Assembly: GCA_030220185.1 (NCBI GenBank)
Contig: JASPKZ010007296.1
Span: 62,001 to 126,000, forward strand
Reading direction: 5' to 3'
DNA: 64,000 nt
Origin: Diploptera punctata
Taxonomy: Eukaryota > Arthropoda > Insecta > Blattodea > Blaberidae
The position numbers and the translations under genes were made by a program. The notes below the pieces were generated by a model. The model had not been told where the DNA came from and searched no databases. It saw only the letters and a program-made list of their open reading frames with translations. Of the stretch, positions 1 to 10,051 are shown piece by piece (position 1 is the stretch's first letter; each line of letters starts with the position of its first letter).

Positions 1-56
1 GCTTAATGTGCAGGCAAGATTCTCTCACATTTCAAACCTAAAATATATTGTATTCA

Positions 57-390
57 CGTAGACTTTCACGGCCGGAGTTGCTATGATGATCTTGAAGAAG
101 ATTTTCGGGCTGTAGGCCGTGGTCGTGAGGCTTGTAGTTCCCCGACGTTTCGCCAGAGACTGCGTCTGGCATCCTCAAGGGTTGTCTTGAGACTGGCAAT
201 TCTGTCCGCTGTCTGTCCTATTTATACGTTCACCGCGATGTGTTCGTAAGTTGTATCTGCCTTCTGGTTGGTCAGCGTTAGGGACTATTCGTACAGAATA
301 GTTTAAAAAACGAAACGAAAGTGGAGCAATTACCCTACCAGAATCCGTTGTTCGATTTGTCCGGGGAAAAAAATCGTTCGTCGCGTGCAA
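57..390 (-). mobile_element. Penelope-like element remnant (C-terminal ORF end plus 3' region)
   Basis: An open frame of about 70 codons (390 to 175, minus) ends in a basic, RTN-rich tail. It is followed downstream by a hammerhead-like motif (139-180) and a GC-richer stretch to about 57. A short basic C-terminus followed by a sequence of the type 'gacgtttcg..catcctca' is the arrangement I associate with Penelope-like elements, whose terminal repeats carry hammerhead ribozymes. The RT and GIY-YIG endonuclease regions are not in the window's first bases, so this is a 5'-truncated copy. Family assignment rests on the motif only and is tentative. Confidence 0.4.
139..180 (-). ncRNA. Hammerhead-ribozyme-like motif (degenerate)
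   Basis: Read on the minus strand, a TTGAGGA box (consensus CUGANGA, with C3 changed to U) is followed by a six-base-pair stem, GCCAGA with TCTGGC, and then GAAAC. This is the order box-stem II-GAAA of the hammerhead core. Stem III and stem I were not resolved by eye. The change at the first core position would be expected to weaken or abolish cleavage. It lies directly after the Penelope-like ORF end. Confidence 0.4.
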
Positions 391-599
391 ACTTCCAAAC
401 TTGTCGACAATTTTTGACGCTCTACTTCTTCCACTTTATACTGAAAAAAAGTCATCAAAGCGGACGAAACAAATAATAAAAATGATTCAGAGACTAGAAT
501 TTTTAAGGTTCAAGATACTTTTTTCAATTTTTTTAATCATTTTTCGCGAAGATACAGCCATTTAAGATTACCTATTTTTTAGGGTATATATATATTATA

Positions 600-905
600 T
601 ACAGAGTGCAAATTAATTATATCGCAAAATATTAACTACATATAGGGGGTACTATATAAAGATTTTGAGATAATGAACTAATGGCCTACGAATAAAAATG
701 TCCAAGTTATGATTCAATTTGTAAAATGGTTGGCACGCCACTGATTATTTCAAATTAAAATGGAAATAATATAATACAGACTGTAACTTGCAACAAGCAT
801 GCGCCTTTAACTCAGTGGTTATAATAATCTTACTACCGACGCAAATGTAAGATTGATGCATCACGTTCGAAACTATGTACAGTTACCTGCCTACATATAA
901 AAGCT
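600..905 (+). repeat. Transposon-end repeat with internal tRNA-like segment, copy 1
   Basis: Lies after a (TA)n tract and matches 7365-7640 over nearly its whole length. Shared blocks include 'ggcacgccactgatta' and the tRNA-like part near 805-890, which has an A-box-like 'aactcagtggttata' and a B-box-like 'cgttcgaaac'. No transposase follows here, so this is a terminal fragment or a non-autonomous derivative of the 7365-10019 element. Confidence 0.7.
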
Positions 906-1874
906 GCTAGCATCGCATTTGTTTCTCTCTGCATATACAGTTCAAGTATATATACCATTTTTTCATAAAAATGTGGCAAATACTTTTCTCCTGGTCTCAT
1001 GTTTCATCTGTTACATCTATTTTCTGTACGAAGAAAATTAAAGAATCAATCTAAATATGATTTACTTGTACTTGAATTGATCCCAATTTTTGAAGGAGTT
1101 TTAAAATTTAGAAAGTCATATGACATCCTCAGGACCCCGATATTTTTAATATGTTCAATGTTTTTAACTTAAATTTATAACTCACGCTAAAGAACTAAAT
1201 TTTCTCTTTAAATATAATTTGTACTTACTTTCTTATGTTATTAGTATTAGATGTTCACCTTAATTTAGAAGGCGATCAATGTGATTCATTATGGCTTACA
1301 AGGAAAACTATTTTCTTGTTGAGAAGAGTTTTATTGTGAAAACCCTTCCATGGGTTTACATCTTCATACAGATTGATTGAAATTACCTCATGTACAAGGA
1401 TTAAGTCATCATTAATACTGAAACATAATCTTTTTTGCATCATTTTTATTAGAGCTACTATCATGCTAAGTAAATGTAAATAGTGTTGCACTACAGTATT
1501 AAAGCTGCAAAGCATAGTATGAAAATGTTATGATTGCAGTGAAAGACCAGCCCTCGGACAGAATTACTATGGATGGGTAGTAGTAATGAGGTGTATGTTC
1601 AGAACACCAGTCACCTGATTAGCATTTACCATACACCAAAGTAAGCCACGTGTATAGTACATAAAGAAATAAAAAGGAAATTAAATGTGATGGTCAAATA
1701 AAAAAAAATAAGTCAAAGAGTTTGCATATTTAAGAAGTAAATCTGATTCAGAAAAAATATACCATAAATAAAATTATACAAAAAATCCAAGTAAGTGGTT
1801 GATTATATAATTATAATTATATATTTAGTTATTTTTTTAATGACACCTTGTGACACTTCAACATTCTGGTATTC
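906..1874. other. No recognised feature
   Basis: AT-rich sequence. A minus-strand open frame at 1276-1515 has no family motif, and its acceptor/donor context is not convincing. It lies downstream of the capping-enzyme exon on the minus strand and is probably intron. Confidence 0.5.
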
Positions 1875-1875
1875 T

Positions 1876-2158
1876 CTCCTGGCATGGCGTTATGAGGTTG
1901 TGGCGCTTGGAAGGCAGAGTTACTCTTCCCTGATGATATATGATAGATGGTGATGGTGGTTATTATGCGTCAGGAGAGGCCTTAATGCAAAATTTAATTA
2001 ATATGTTAATGATGATAATGATGGCCAGATGATGTTCGTGGACCGTTTGGGCCTTACAGTTTCTTGACATTTGTCTTATGGGTGAGGAAAAACCCCGAAG
2101 AAAAAACCATCACCCAGTAAACTTGTCCCGACCGGGGATTGCACAGCGATGGACTCGA
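1876..2158 (-). repeat. tRNA-derived SINE, family 1, diverged copy
   Basis: The reverse complement matches the better-preserved SINE at 4617-5010: the 'cggtcgggac' B-box end, 'tgggtgaggtttttc' body, 'cctcacc..taagacaaatgtca', CAT/ATC-rich middle and the 'gccatgccaggagagaa' end. The 5' tRNA head with the A box is lost or replaced. Confidence 0.75.
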
Positions 2159-2164
2159 TTATAT

Positions 2165-2560
2165 AATTTAATTAAAGGCATTCTGTGGAAATGAGAAATT
2201 AAGAACATTTTGATATATAAAGCAATTTATACTAATATTAAGTTATGCAGCAGATGCATGAGTATTAACAAAGAATTATAAAAGCAGACCACAAACAGCA
2301 GAGATGAGAATTTTGAGAAGCATAGAAGGAAAGACCAGTGATATAGAATTAAAAATACAGAAATCAGAAAATGGCTTGGTATTAGACCATTACAAGAATA
2401 TATTGAACAAAAGAGGTTACAATGGTTCAGATACGTTAAGTAAAATTGCATTAGAGATCTCCTAGAACGACATTGGAAAAGAGAATAAAAAAATAGGAAG
2501 TGAACATTGGAAAGTCCAAGATTGAGAGATGGATGGAAAAAGCTTATAGGCAAGAGGAGT
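2165..2560 (+). pseudogene. Non-LTR reverse transcriptase C-terminal tail, decayed
   Basis: Broken frames translate to the pattern 'SRPQTAEMRILRSIEGKT' followed by a QRLQWF-like stretch. This is the conserved tail region after the RT domain in RTE-like and related retrotransposon proteins. Several stops and frameshifts are present. It resembles family B (32752-33188) only in general form. Confidence 0.55.
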
Positions 2561-2867
2561 AGAATCAACAACAACAAAAAAACAATAAAGAATGAAAAAT
2601 GCTGGAGAATCTAAGTCAGATGATTCATGAAAAAATGAACACTTCCTATAGGAGGGGAAGAAGAAATAACGAAAACCCCCCTTTTTTTTATTCATAAGAA
2701 ATTTGATGTACATGTAATCTTTGCACGTTGGGTGGCAAATACTTGAATCTATTCTGTTCAAATGAAAGAAAAACAGTTGAATAATGAATATTTTCTGGCT
2801 GTCACAACTGTAATCTGTCTTACATAAGACACATTATAAATAATACAAATAGTATAAAGTATGTAAG

Positions 2868-3045
2868 AGGATCGGCTAACAAAATGTGTTTTGGAATGGA
2901 AACCTAAGGGAAGACGAGGCAGAGGAAGACCTAAAACCTCTTGGAGTCAGAGAATATATTTATACATGAAGAAGAAACATCTACAACCAGGAGATTGAAC
3001 GGACCGACAAAATTGGCTATTAGAAATCGGATGATGTAGAAGTAT
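2868..3045 (+). pseudogene. Non-LTR retrotransposon C-terminal tail fragment
   Basis: The frame reads KPKGRRGRGRPKTSW, the K/R-G-R-P-x-x-R/T-W motif typical of the extreme C-terminus of these retrotransposon polyproteins. It ends in a GATCTATC-type microsatellite near 3058. Too short and broken to be expressed. Confidence 0.55.
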
Positions 3046-3173
3046 TAATCAACTGATGATCTATCTATCTATAAATTATAGGTCAGGGACAAAATATATA
3101 CCCTGATTTATAACAGTAATTTCCAGAAGTAAAACTGTAAAAATAAAGTTATAAAACCAAACTGGACACTAAC

Positions 3174-3283
3174 CTGTACACCAATCTGAGAGTATAGGAG
3201 GTTGAGGAGGATCAATTACATCATCTTTACAATATCTTCTGAGCAATTCTTCTAAATAATCTTCCTTATATATTCCTGGTGGT
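3174..3283 (-). CDS. RNGTT: mRNA-capping enzyme, one internal exon
   Basis: A 110-base exon bounded by a consensus acceptor (ttttacag, AG at 3284-3285) and donor (GTTAGT from 3173). It enters in phase 2 and leaves in phase 1. It encodes 36 complete codons beginning [17 protein letters not shown] and ending in a proline-rich stretch plus DWCT. Metazoan mRNA-capping enzymes have an RPPGIYK-x-DYL-x-ELFRRY segment and a P-rich LxDWC segment. These join the N-terminal RNA 5'-triphosphatase domain to the guanylyltransferase domain. The R of RPPGIYK would be the split codon (AG|A). The protein caps nascent RNA polymerase II transcripts in the nucleus. Neighbouring exons were not found, so introns on both sides must be long and filled with repeats. 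The triphosphatase exons would lie at higher coordinates or beyond the window. Confidence 0.85.
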
Positions 3284-3557
3284 CTGTAAAATATTAATAA
3301 CATTTTAACACAAAAAAAATCATGGGAAGTGACTCTACAAAGTAAATTATCAATAGAATATAAATATAAATCAGAAACCTTACATCCAACCACATAAAAA
3401 AGGCTTTCCTCACATGAAATGTTTTCGAAAACATTTGTTTCCATCATCAGCTAAGCTCCAACTTTTGAATTGAGCCTTTAACACTAACAGCTATTCAATG
3501 CAAGATCAGCACCTATGAATCTTGCAATGGATCACTAGTTATAAACTATATCAATAG

Positions 3558-3768
3558 TTCAATGAATTAATGAGTCATATTTTTATCTTACCTCATATGT
3601 CATGTTTTTTTAAGTATGGGAACTGCAGTTTTCAAGAAGACGTTCCTCTCATTTTCAACCAATAAAATGAGAGGGATGTCCTCTTGAAAATTGCAGTTCC
3701 CATGTTTAAAAGAAAAAAATGAAATATGAAGTAAGATAAGAATATGTCTCATTCATTCATTGAATTAA
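3558..3768. repeat. Fold-back (inverted-repeat) element
   Basis: Two arms of about 100 bases meet near 3660-3664. The inner arms share 'atgggaactgcagtttt' with 'aaaattgcagttcccat', and 'ctctcatttt' with 'aaaatgagag'. Similarity continues outwards through 'tatcttac' and 'caatgaatt' to about 3558 and 3768. It lies in the intron upstream of the capping-enzyme exon and is probably a MITE. Confidence 0.7.
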
Positions 3769-4239
3769 GAACCTCATAATGTTATTTCCCATATTTAACT
3801 ATGAATATATCAATAGTTATCGAAAGTTGCCAACATGAATATTCAAGATTCCACTACAGCCTATTGGTAATATGTTTATTCAAGTTCTGTTAGATTAGGC
3901 ATGTTAGATTCAATTAGGTAGGTATTGGCAATCATATTTTTTTAGCTAATTTTTCACATGCTGGGTATTCTGTTTTATCAATGATTATAGATATGTTCCA
4001 ATGATAATGACATATTTTAGGTGAACATCTGAATGACTTTTGAAGTATTTTTTGGATTAAAAAAAATCATAATATATACATTGGTGAGGTAATTATTTAA
4101 ATATTTTTAACATTAATTGTGGTTTTTGTTCTAATTTATGTAGGAAATTATCTTGCACGCAGCTTTTCTTGTCCTACCTGAAGGAGATTGAATGAACTTA
4201 TGAGATCAAGTCTTGTTTGGCAGGAACTATATACAAAAT
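3769..4239. other. Intron-like sequence without recognised feature
   Basis: AT-rich, with only short open frames. The flanks of the preceding fold-back element retain weak inverted similarity ('atatcaatagtt' on both sides). Confidence 0.4.
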
Positions 4240-4415
4240 TTAAGGTGCTGTCCTTTGCTCTTCTGAATTCATATCTTTTCCCATATTGTTTGGTCTATTG
4301 GTTTTCTAAACATTTCAATAATTGGAAAAGAACTAAACAATTAAAATATTTAGAAAAACCAATAGGACTCACAACATGGGAAAATATATACATTCAGAAG
4401 AACAAAGACTGAGCC
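4240..4415. repeat. Second fold-back element, about 75-base arms
   Basis: The left arm (cttctgaattcatatcttttccc, then ctattggttt-tctaaa) pairs with the right arm (tttagaaaaaccaatag, then gggaaaatatatacattcagaag) around a short AT-rich loop near 4325. Arms are imperfect (roughly four fifths matching by eye). The plus-strand open frame 4188-4412 is a by-product of this structure rather than a gene. Confidence 0.6.
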
Positions 4416-4616
4416 ATGAATTTTGAATAAATTTTTAATAAACGAGAATGTAATTTCAACAGTCTGGAAAAGCTGATAATGGATATACGGTACATGATAT
4501 AAATAAACTAATTAAAATAGAAACACACAAATTATGAGGTAAGGTGATTCCAGATTCGCCTTATTTATTATGAATTTTGAAGTTCCTAGAGAGCAAGATA
4601 TTGTAGATTATTCAAT

Positions 4617-5010
4617 TTGTCCACCGCTGTGGTCTTGAGGTAGCGTGCTGCCTTGTCACGCAGCGGGCCCGGGTTCGATTCCCGGTCGGGACAGTTTTTC
4701 TGGGTGAGGTTTTTATCGGGGTTTTTCCTCACCTGTAAGACAAATGTCAGGAAAACTTTAAGGCCCAAACGGTTCCTGTAATCATATGGCCATCGCAATC
4801 ATCATTCATATTCATATTAGATTAAGCTTAGGATTAGGGACTCTCCTGCCGCACCACCGTCATCATCATCAACCATCATATCATCGGGGCAACGTAACCC
4901 CGCCTTCAGGCGCCCCAAACTCAGAAGTACGCCATGCCAGGAGAGAACACCAGGAATGACGAAAGACAACCTGGGGCATTTGCAAAAAAAATATTCAGTT
5001 TCCATCAGGC
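4617..5010 (+). repeat. tRNA-derived SINE, family 1, near full-length
   Basis: The head contains an A-box-like 'tggtcttgaggtagcgtgc' and a good B box 'ggttcgattcc'. It is followed by 'cggtcgggacag', a 'gggtgaggttttt..cctcacctgtaagacaaatgtcagga' body, a CATCATC-rich segment and a 'gccatgccaggagaga' end. RNA polymerase III transcription from the internal boxes is expected for such elements. Related copies: 1876-2158 (minus) and 61472-61663 (plus, interrupted). Confidence 0.8.
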
Positions 5011-5388
5011 AGCATGTGAAAAGATGGTGTTAACTACACAATTATAACAGGTGAGGAGTTTAGCAGATGATGAAAATTAAAATTTTGGAAACTTATCAGA
5101 TGACAGAAGCACATAGTATGAAACAGAATCTTTCACTCCGACTCCTCGATTAATAAATTAAAATAATAAATTAATTAGGACGCATTATTATCATGTTAAA
5201 TGTCTATTGGACGAAATAATCGTCGCAAATATATGAAACTTATATGAAATCGAACCGTGAGAACAGGAGGGTTTTGATTTTCATATAATTGAATTAAAAT
5301 AAATTGAATCAAACGAAGTTGATAGAAGTAGGAATAAATGATCAGTTAGTTAATAACTATTTCATTTAGCAAGTACATGGTACCGCTT
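5011..5388. other. No recognised feature
   Basis: AT-rich spacer between the SINE and the LTR-like block. No open frame or repeat structure stood out. Confidence 0.4.
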
Positions 5389-6276
5389 TTGTTAAGCGAC
5401 AGGCTCTTGACGCGGCTACAAAAGAGTTAAAATTTAAGAAAACTTATTGTACTAGCGGATTACTGGACAATTCTTTGTGGACCAGTAATCCAAGATCTTA
5501 AACCGAGCTTCGCTGAAAGGTCATTAACAAAGCATGATTTATGGCTTGGGAACTACAGCGTCGAGTAAACAACCCATTATAGCGAACTCGACAAACCGCG
5601 AGGACGCGAAGCCTAGCAAACAGGCGGGAAAAGGCCACTGACCCATGGGAGTGTTCATATAGGGAACATGGTGGATCCTTATCCAATGGAAAGACGGCGA
5701 TTCCTTCTTTGGTACTAAGGAATCGTTGTCAACCAATATAATAAAGTGTTGTATCGCGACAAGGTAATGCCCTCATGACGACACGATGACGGGGAGAGGG
5801 TAACGAAGTTTACCTTATACCCAACAATAATTATGGTAAGTTAGCTGTCAGTTCTGCATTCAGAGTTCAGCGTTTTGGAGTTCAGCGTTCGGAGTCCTGA
5901 GTCCGGCGGAACTCACCGAGGCGGGAGTCGGGACAGACTCACCGGCATGGCTATCAATTAACAAACTATAAACATAACGTCACTTACAATTTATTCATCC
6001 GTGAGAGATCATTCGAGATTCCATCTGGATTCTAAATGAGTTACTGCGGTCAATACCTTGTCCGACATCAAATGTGTCAACAATATTACATGTGTACCAG
6101 GTCTCTTTATATTAATAAAGTCTAGTTATTAAAAATTCATCTCGCGTAGTCTTGCGCCGGCCAGCTCTTTGCTTATCCCTGAGAAATAACCTCAACTCTA
6201 CCGATTACCAACCTGAGCAACCTAAGATCTCATATATGGAGATATCATTTCGGTACTATTAGCGCCCAACATCCTT
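5389..6276 (+). repeat. Possible solo LTR
   Basis: A block of clearly higher GC than its flanks. It begins TGTTAAGCG and ends GCGCCCAACA (TG..CA termini) and has an AATAAA near 6113, a plausible poly(A) signal. There is no gag-pol and no matching partner LTR. Flanking target-site duplication is not clean (gcttt versus tcctt), so boundaries and even the LTR identity are uncertain. The orientation is inferred from the AATAAA. Confidence 0.35.
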
Positions 6277-6559
6277 TATTAACCTATAACCCTATTAAAT
6301 CCCTTTCAAGTATGAGGTTGGATGTAAAGTTTCCATTAAAATTAAATTATATTTAAAACATTTTTGGAATAAGACGGCCATGTACAAAAAAAAATACATA
6401 TTCATATTTATCTAACCAAAAAAATTATAAAATGAGGATTTATAATATTTTAAATTGCAAAATACACTTCATGAAATTCAAAATTTAAATATTTGGAAAT
6501 ATTTTTGGCATTCTAGTAGAAATTACAAGACCATGAACTTTCTAATGAAAACTAAAATC

Positions 6560-6830
6560 ATCATCATCTTAAGGCACGATAACCTCAAAAGTGAAAGTTT
6601 TGGCCCTCTCAACAATCCTCCTCCATGCCAATCTGTCTCTTGCCATATTCAAATTAGTCACTTTAATTTTATTTACATCGGTTATTGTGCCATCCTCCCA
6701 TCTGATCTTCGGTCTTCCAACAGCTCTGCTTCCTATAGGTTTCCATTTGTAGAGCTTTTTGACTAGTCTCTGATCATCCATTCTTTTCAAATGTCCAAGC
6801 CAAGCAATTCTGAGAGATCTTATATGGTTT
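6560..6830 (-). pseudogene. Non-LTR retrotransposon C-terminal tail fragment
   Basis: The minus-strand frame reads KRMDDQRLVKKLYKWKP, then an AVGRPKIRWED motif and a DRLAWRRIVE segment, with stops beyond. This is the conserved 'GRPxxRW..D..RW' C-terminal signature of endonuclease-RT polyproteins. It is a 5'-truncated copy. Confidence 0.65.
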
Positions 6831-7299
6831 ACTATATTCTGATTTTTTATTAATTTGTTTAGTTTGTTGTTTGTTTGATTCTCCAGCAGTTATCAGTTCC
6901 TCTATTTGGTCCAAATATAAACTAAAACACTATCGATAATTCTTGGTTAACTTTAGTTACATCTTGTCCTACCAATATGTTTATTTTTATGTTTCCAATA
7001 TACACTTACTTAATTTAATTTTTCCCATGCTTAATAACACTTTAAAATAACATATGATACATAAAATGGACGTACGTAAGGTTAGGGTGAGTTATTTTGA
7101 TTAACTTTTTAAGTGTAAGATTGATGTGAATTATTATTTTAGTTTTTAGCATATTCCCATAAGTCAGCTTTTTTTTGTACCAATAATTCATTGCTATCTA
7201 CCAACATTACATATTATTAATATGGTTTTTTTTTAGATCTCTCAAATTCCAACTCAGTATTCAGGTTTTTCTTATTTTCTTCAAACAAAACTGCGCACA
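6831..7299. other. No recognised feature
   Basis: AT-rich sequence, probably intronic or ancient repeat, preceding the (TA)n tract at about 7308-7360 that flanks the next transposon. Confidence 0.4.
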
Positions 7300-7306
7300 A
7301 ACATGC

Positions 7307-7365
<59 letters not shown>

Positions 7366-7551
7366 GGTGTAAATGAAATTTAACTACATATAGAGGGGTT
7401 TTATATAAGCAATTTGAGATAATGAACTAATGGTCTATGAATAAAAATGTCCAAATTATGATTCAATTTATAAAATGGTTGGCACGCCACTGATTATCTG
7501 AAATTAAAATGGAAATAATATGCTACAGAGACTGTAACTTGCAACAAGCAT

Positions 7552-7636
7552 GCGCCTTTAGCTCAGTGGTTATAGCAGTTTTACTACCGACGCAATTGTA
7601 AGATTGATGGATCACGTTCGAAACTACGCACAGTAT
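7552..7636 (+). other. tRNA-like segment inside transposon left end
   Basis: An A-box-like 'tagctcagtggttatag' and a B-box-like 'cgttcgaaac' are spaced about as in a tRNA. The acceptor stem is not complete, so this is not a functional tRNA gene. The same segment occurs at 805-890. Confidence 0.5.
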
Positions 7637-8034
7637 GTGTATACTTTTTTTTCCTTTCTTCCTTTATTATGTATGTACTGTAAATTAGTTACGTACGTAG
7701 ATTTACTTCTGGTTTAATTGTTTATTCATTATTTTACAGAATATGGTATTGGAATGTCGGCGCAGTACATGAGATACAAAACTGTCTACGTACGTATTAT
7801 ACAGACAATTGTTCGAAAGGTTGTGGTAATAATGCACATATTTCTGAGTACAATAGGTTTCGTAAATAAAATATGCAAGTGTACTGTACAGTACTTATGT
7901 ACTTGAATAAATGATAGTGCAGCGATCACAAGAGTAATAATATGAAGATGTACATACATAATGAAATTGGGGAATAAGAAACAACACATTTGAGTAAACC
8001 AGAAAAAAAAGTAAAGCACCTGCAGATTCATTAG

Positions 8035-8985
8035 AGAAATTGCTCCATTCTCACAACACAGACGACATCGGCGACTAAAGGATTCTCATACCCCGTTCAA
8101 GATACTAGGTGTCTCGTGGATCACATCACATGCTGTGATTATGCGTGCGGCTAACAGTTCATCTGTATCAACAAGGGACGCATATCACAAAAATAACCAA
8201 GTGGACAGAGATCTGGAGAGCGAGCTGGCCACACTACAGTTAAACTACTTTTCCTATATCCAGCGGTCAGGATACACTTCATCCAAATGATTTCGAACGC
8301 TCCGGCGGAATTGGGGAGGACCCTGATGTGAAGAGGAACTTCTTCTAGCAATCTAGGTAGGACGTGCTCTAAAAAGTCTTATCAATGGCACCATTTAATC
8401 TCTGGGGAACAAGGTAGGGGCCAATGATGTCAGAAATTACGCCTACCCATACGTTCACCGAAAAACCCTGCTGGTGACCCCTCTCAAAGATGGCATGAGG
8501 ATTTTCATAATTCCACATGTGACTGTTCTTTGAGTTCAGAACCAGCCCATCTGTATTTAGTATTACCTCATCAATGACCGAAGAAACGAAGAGGGGTGGC
8601 TGAAGCAAAGTCCAATTACAAAATTGAACCCGTTAAGCGAAGTCCACTGGCTGTAATGCTTGTACTTTTTTCAGATGAAAGGGATAGAGCTGGTCTTCGT
8701 GTAGGACTTTCCATATGGTATGATGATTCGTGCCCAGTACACCCTATGAAGAAGATTTTCTTCGAAATCTGCAGTGCGGCGCGTACGCTTTTCACCGGCG
8801 TATACTCTGTTTACATTCAACGACCCATGTTCCCGTAAACGCCTATCAACAGACTCGAAAGTAGTTCGGCGAGGATGGCGTCTATTCGGATACCGTTCCG
8901 CATACATGGCAGCAGTCCTTGCACCATTGCATTGTGCTGCACCATAAATCAGATGTATTTCGGCAAGTTCAGCATAACAGTAAAG
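8035..8985 (-). pseudogene. Tc1/mariner-superfamily transposase with DUF4817 domain, decayed
   Basis: The N-terminal part (about 8985-8670, minus) reads LAEIHLIYGAAQCNG then MYAERYPNRRHPRR and RRLREHGSL. This is the helix-turn-helix DUF4817 region found in a group of insect transposases. The middle part (8608-8369) has NSHMWNYENPHA and QGFSVNVWVGVI, matching the DDE core around the first and second catalytic blocks. The last part (8351-8151) has WPARSPDLCPLGYF, the block before the third catalytic residue. The pieces lie in different frames with stops between them, and part of the catalytic region is missing, so it is inactive. Confidence 0.75.
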
Positions 8986-9111
8986 GTGTCACATACGGCG
9001 GTATACAAACCATAAACTTAAGTAAGGTTCAACGTGGATTATCGATTATAGGGCAGATTCCTCTAAATGACTAAGATACCGCCAAATTATTTTATGTAAT
9101 GCGACTGATAC

Positions 9112-9477
9112 CAAAGAGAGATGAACAGACAGGTGAATGGAGAAGACTACATAACAATGAACTACATGGTCTTTATAGGAAGCCAGATATAATAAGAACA
9201 GTTAAGTCTCGTAGACTGCGATGGGCAGGACATGTTGCGCGTATGGGGAATGAAAGACGTGCATGGAAACTTCTTGTAGGAAAGCCAGAAGGAAAACGCC
9301 CTGTTGGTAGACCAAGAATGAGGTGGGAGAACAACATTAACTATGATTTGAGGGAAGTATATTATACAGGGAATGATTGGAAGGCATTGGCTGAGGATAG
9401 GGATGTATGGAGAGCTTATGTCCGCGCGGCCATGAACCTACGGGTTCGATAGTGCCAGTGAGTAAGTAAGTAAGTAA
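9112..9477 (+). mobile_element. RTE-type retrotransposon (family A), 5'-truncated insertion
   Basis: Encodes only the C-terminal end of the family A polyprotein (GPKRD-like start, RRLRWAGHVARMGNERRAW, GKRPVGRPRMRWENN) in one open frame to a stop, then a (GTAA)n tail. It is flanked by a perfect 16-base target-site duplication, GTAATGCGACTGATAC, at 9096-9111 and 9478-9493. It therefore inserted by target-primed reverse transcription into the older DNA transposon. It matches the 3' end of the complete copy at 22069-25316. Confidence 0.9.
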
Positions 9478-9609
9478 GTAATGCGACTGATACTGAAGTA
9501 ACTTTTAATCAGATGCCAATACCGGAATATTTGCGCATGCTTTATACTGAACAAATATCGATGTCAACATATCACAGTACACACGTAGAAAAAAATATAA
9601 AAGTGGCCT

Positions 9610-9692
9610 GTCATGAATTGAACCATCAATGTTCGAATCACAAATCCATCGCGTTAACCATTAAGCCACACGTTAACTACGCAGATTTTGCG
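9610..9692 (-). other. tRNA-like segment inside transposon right end
   Basis: On the minus strand an A-box-like 'tggcttaatggttaacgcg' is followed by a B-box-like 'gattcgaac'. The acceptor stem is poor. It mirrors the tRNA-like segment near the left end of the same transposon. Confidence 0.45.
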
Positions 9693-10015
9693 TGTTTCAC
9701 TCTGAGCTAAGGCTCACAATGTACCGATTCTGCTTTAACCAGAGCAGTGGCGTGCAATCATCTACTAAGTTCGACATTTTAAGGAATTTGTCAATCCAAT
9801 ATTTCACAAACGTTGTTGATGAATTATAAATCAGGATCTCGGAATTAATATAAAGGTCTGAAGCTATTCTAGTATAATTTTCTCTCTTACTTTGCTCTCC
9901 TGTTGATTTATCTGTATTCATTTTCGATTACTTTGATTCGCTATAATTCGCCCATTTTCCCTCGTAGACCAAATTACTTGTAAGTAGTTAAATTTGTGCG
10001 GTATAATTCATTTAC

Positions 10016-10051
<36 letters not shown>

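Larger units (their letters stand above)
7365..10019 (-). mobile_element. DNA transposon with DUF4817-type transposase remnant
   Basis: Terminal inverted repeats AGGGTGTAAATGAA (7365) and TTCATTTACACCCT (ending 10019) sit directly against (TA)n tracts on both sides, consistent with TA-target integration. A subterminal motif, 'gcacgccactg', is also inverted between the ends (near 7482 and 9752). The interior holds a broken transposase on the minus strand (8035-8985), tRNA-like segments near both ends, and a later RTE insertion (9112-9477). The 2.65-kb length includes that 366-base insertion and one copy of its target duplication. Confidence 0.75.

Noticed and set aside
1276..1515. Second capping-enzyme exon
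   Set aside because: The translation does not resemble any capping-enzyme segment and lacks convincing splice sites.
4188..4412. Small plus-strand ORF
   Set aside because: It coincides with the arms of a fold-back element; no domain and no homologue recognised.
5389..6276. Confident solo LTR
   Set aside because: TG..CA ends and AATAAA are present, but no matching target duplication or partner LTR was found, so it is kept only as a possibility.
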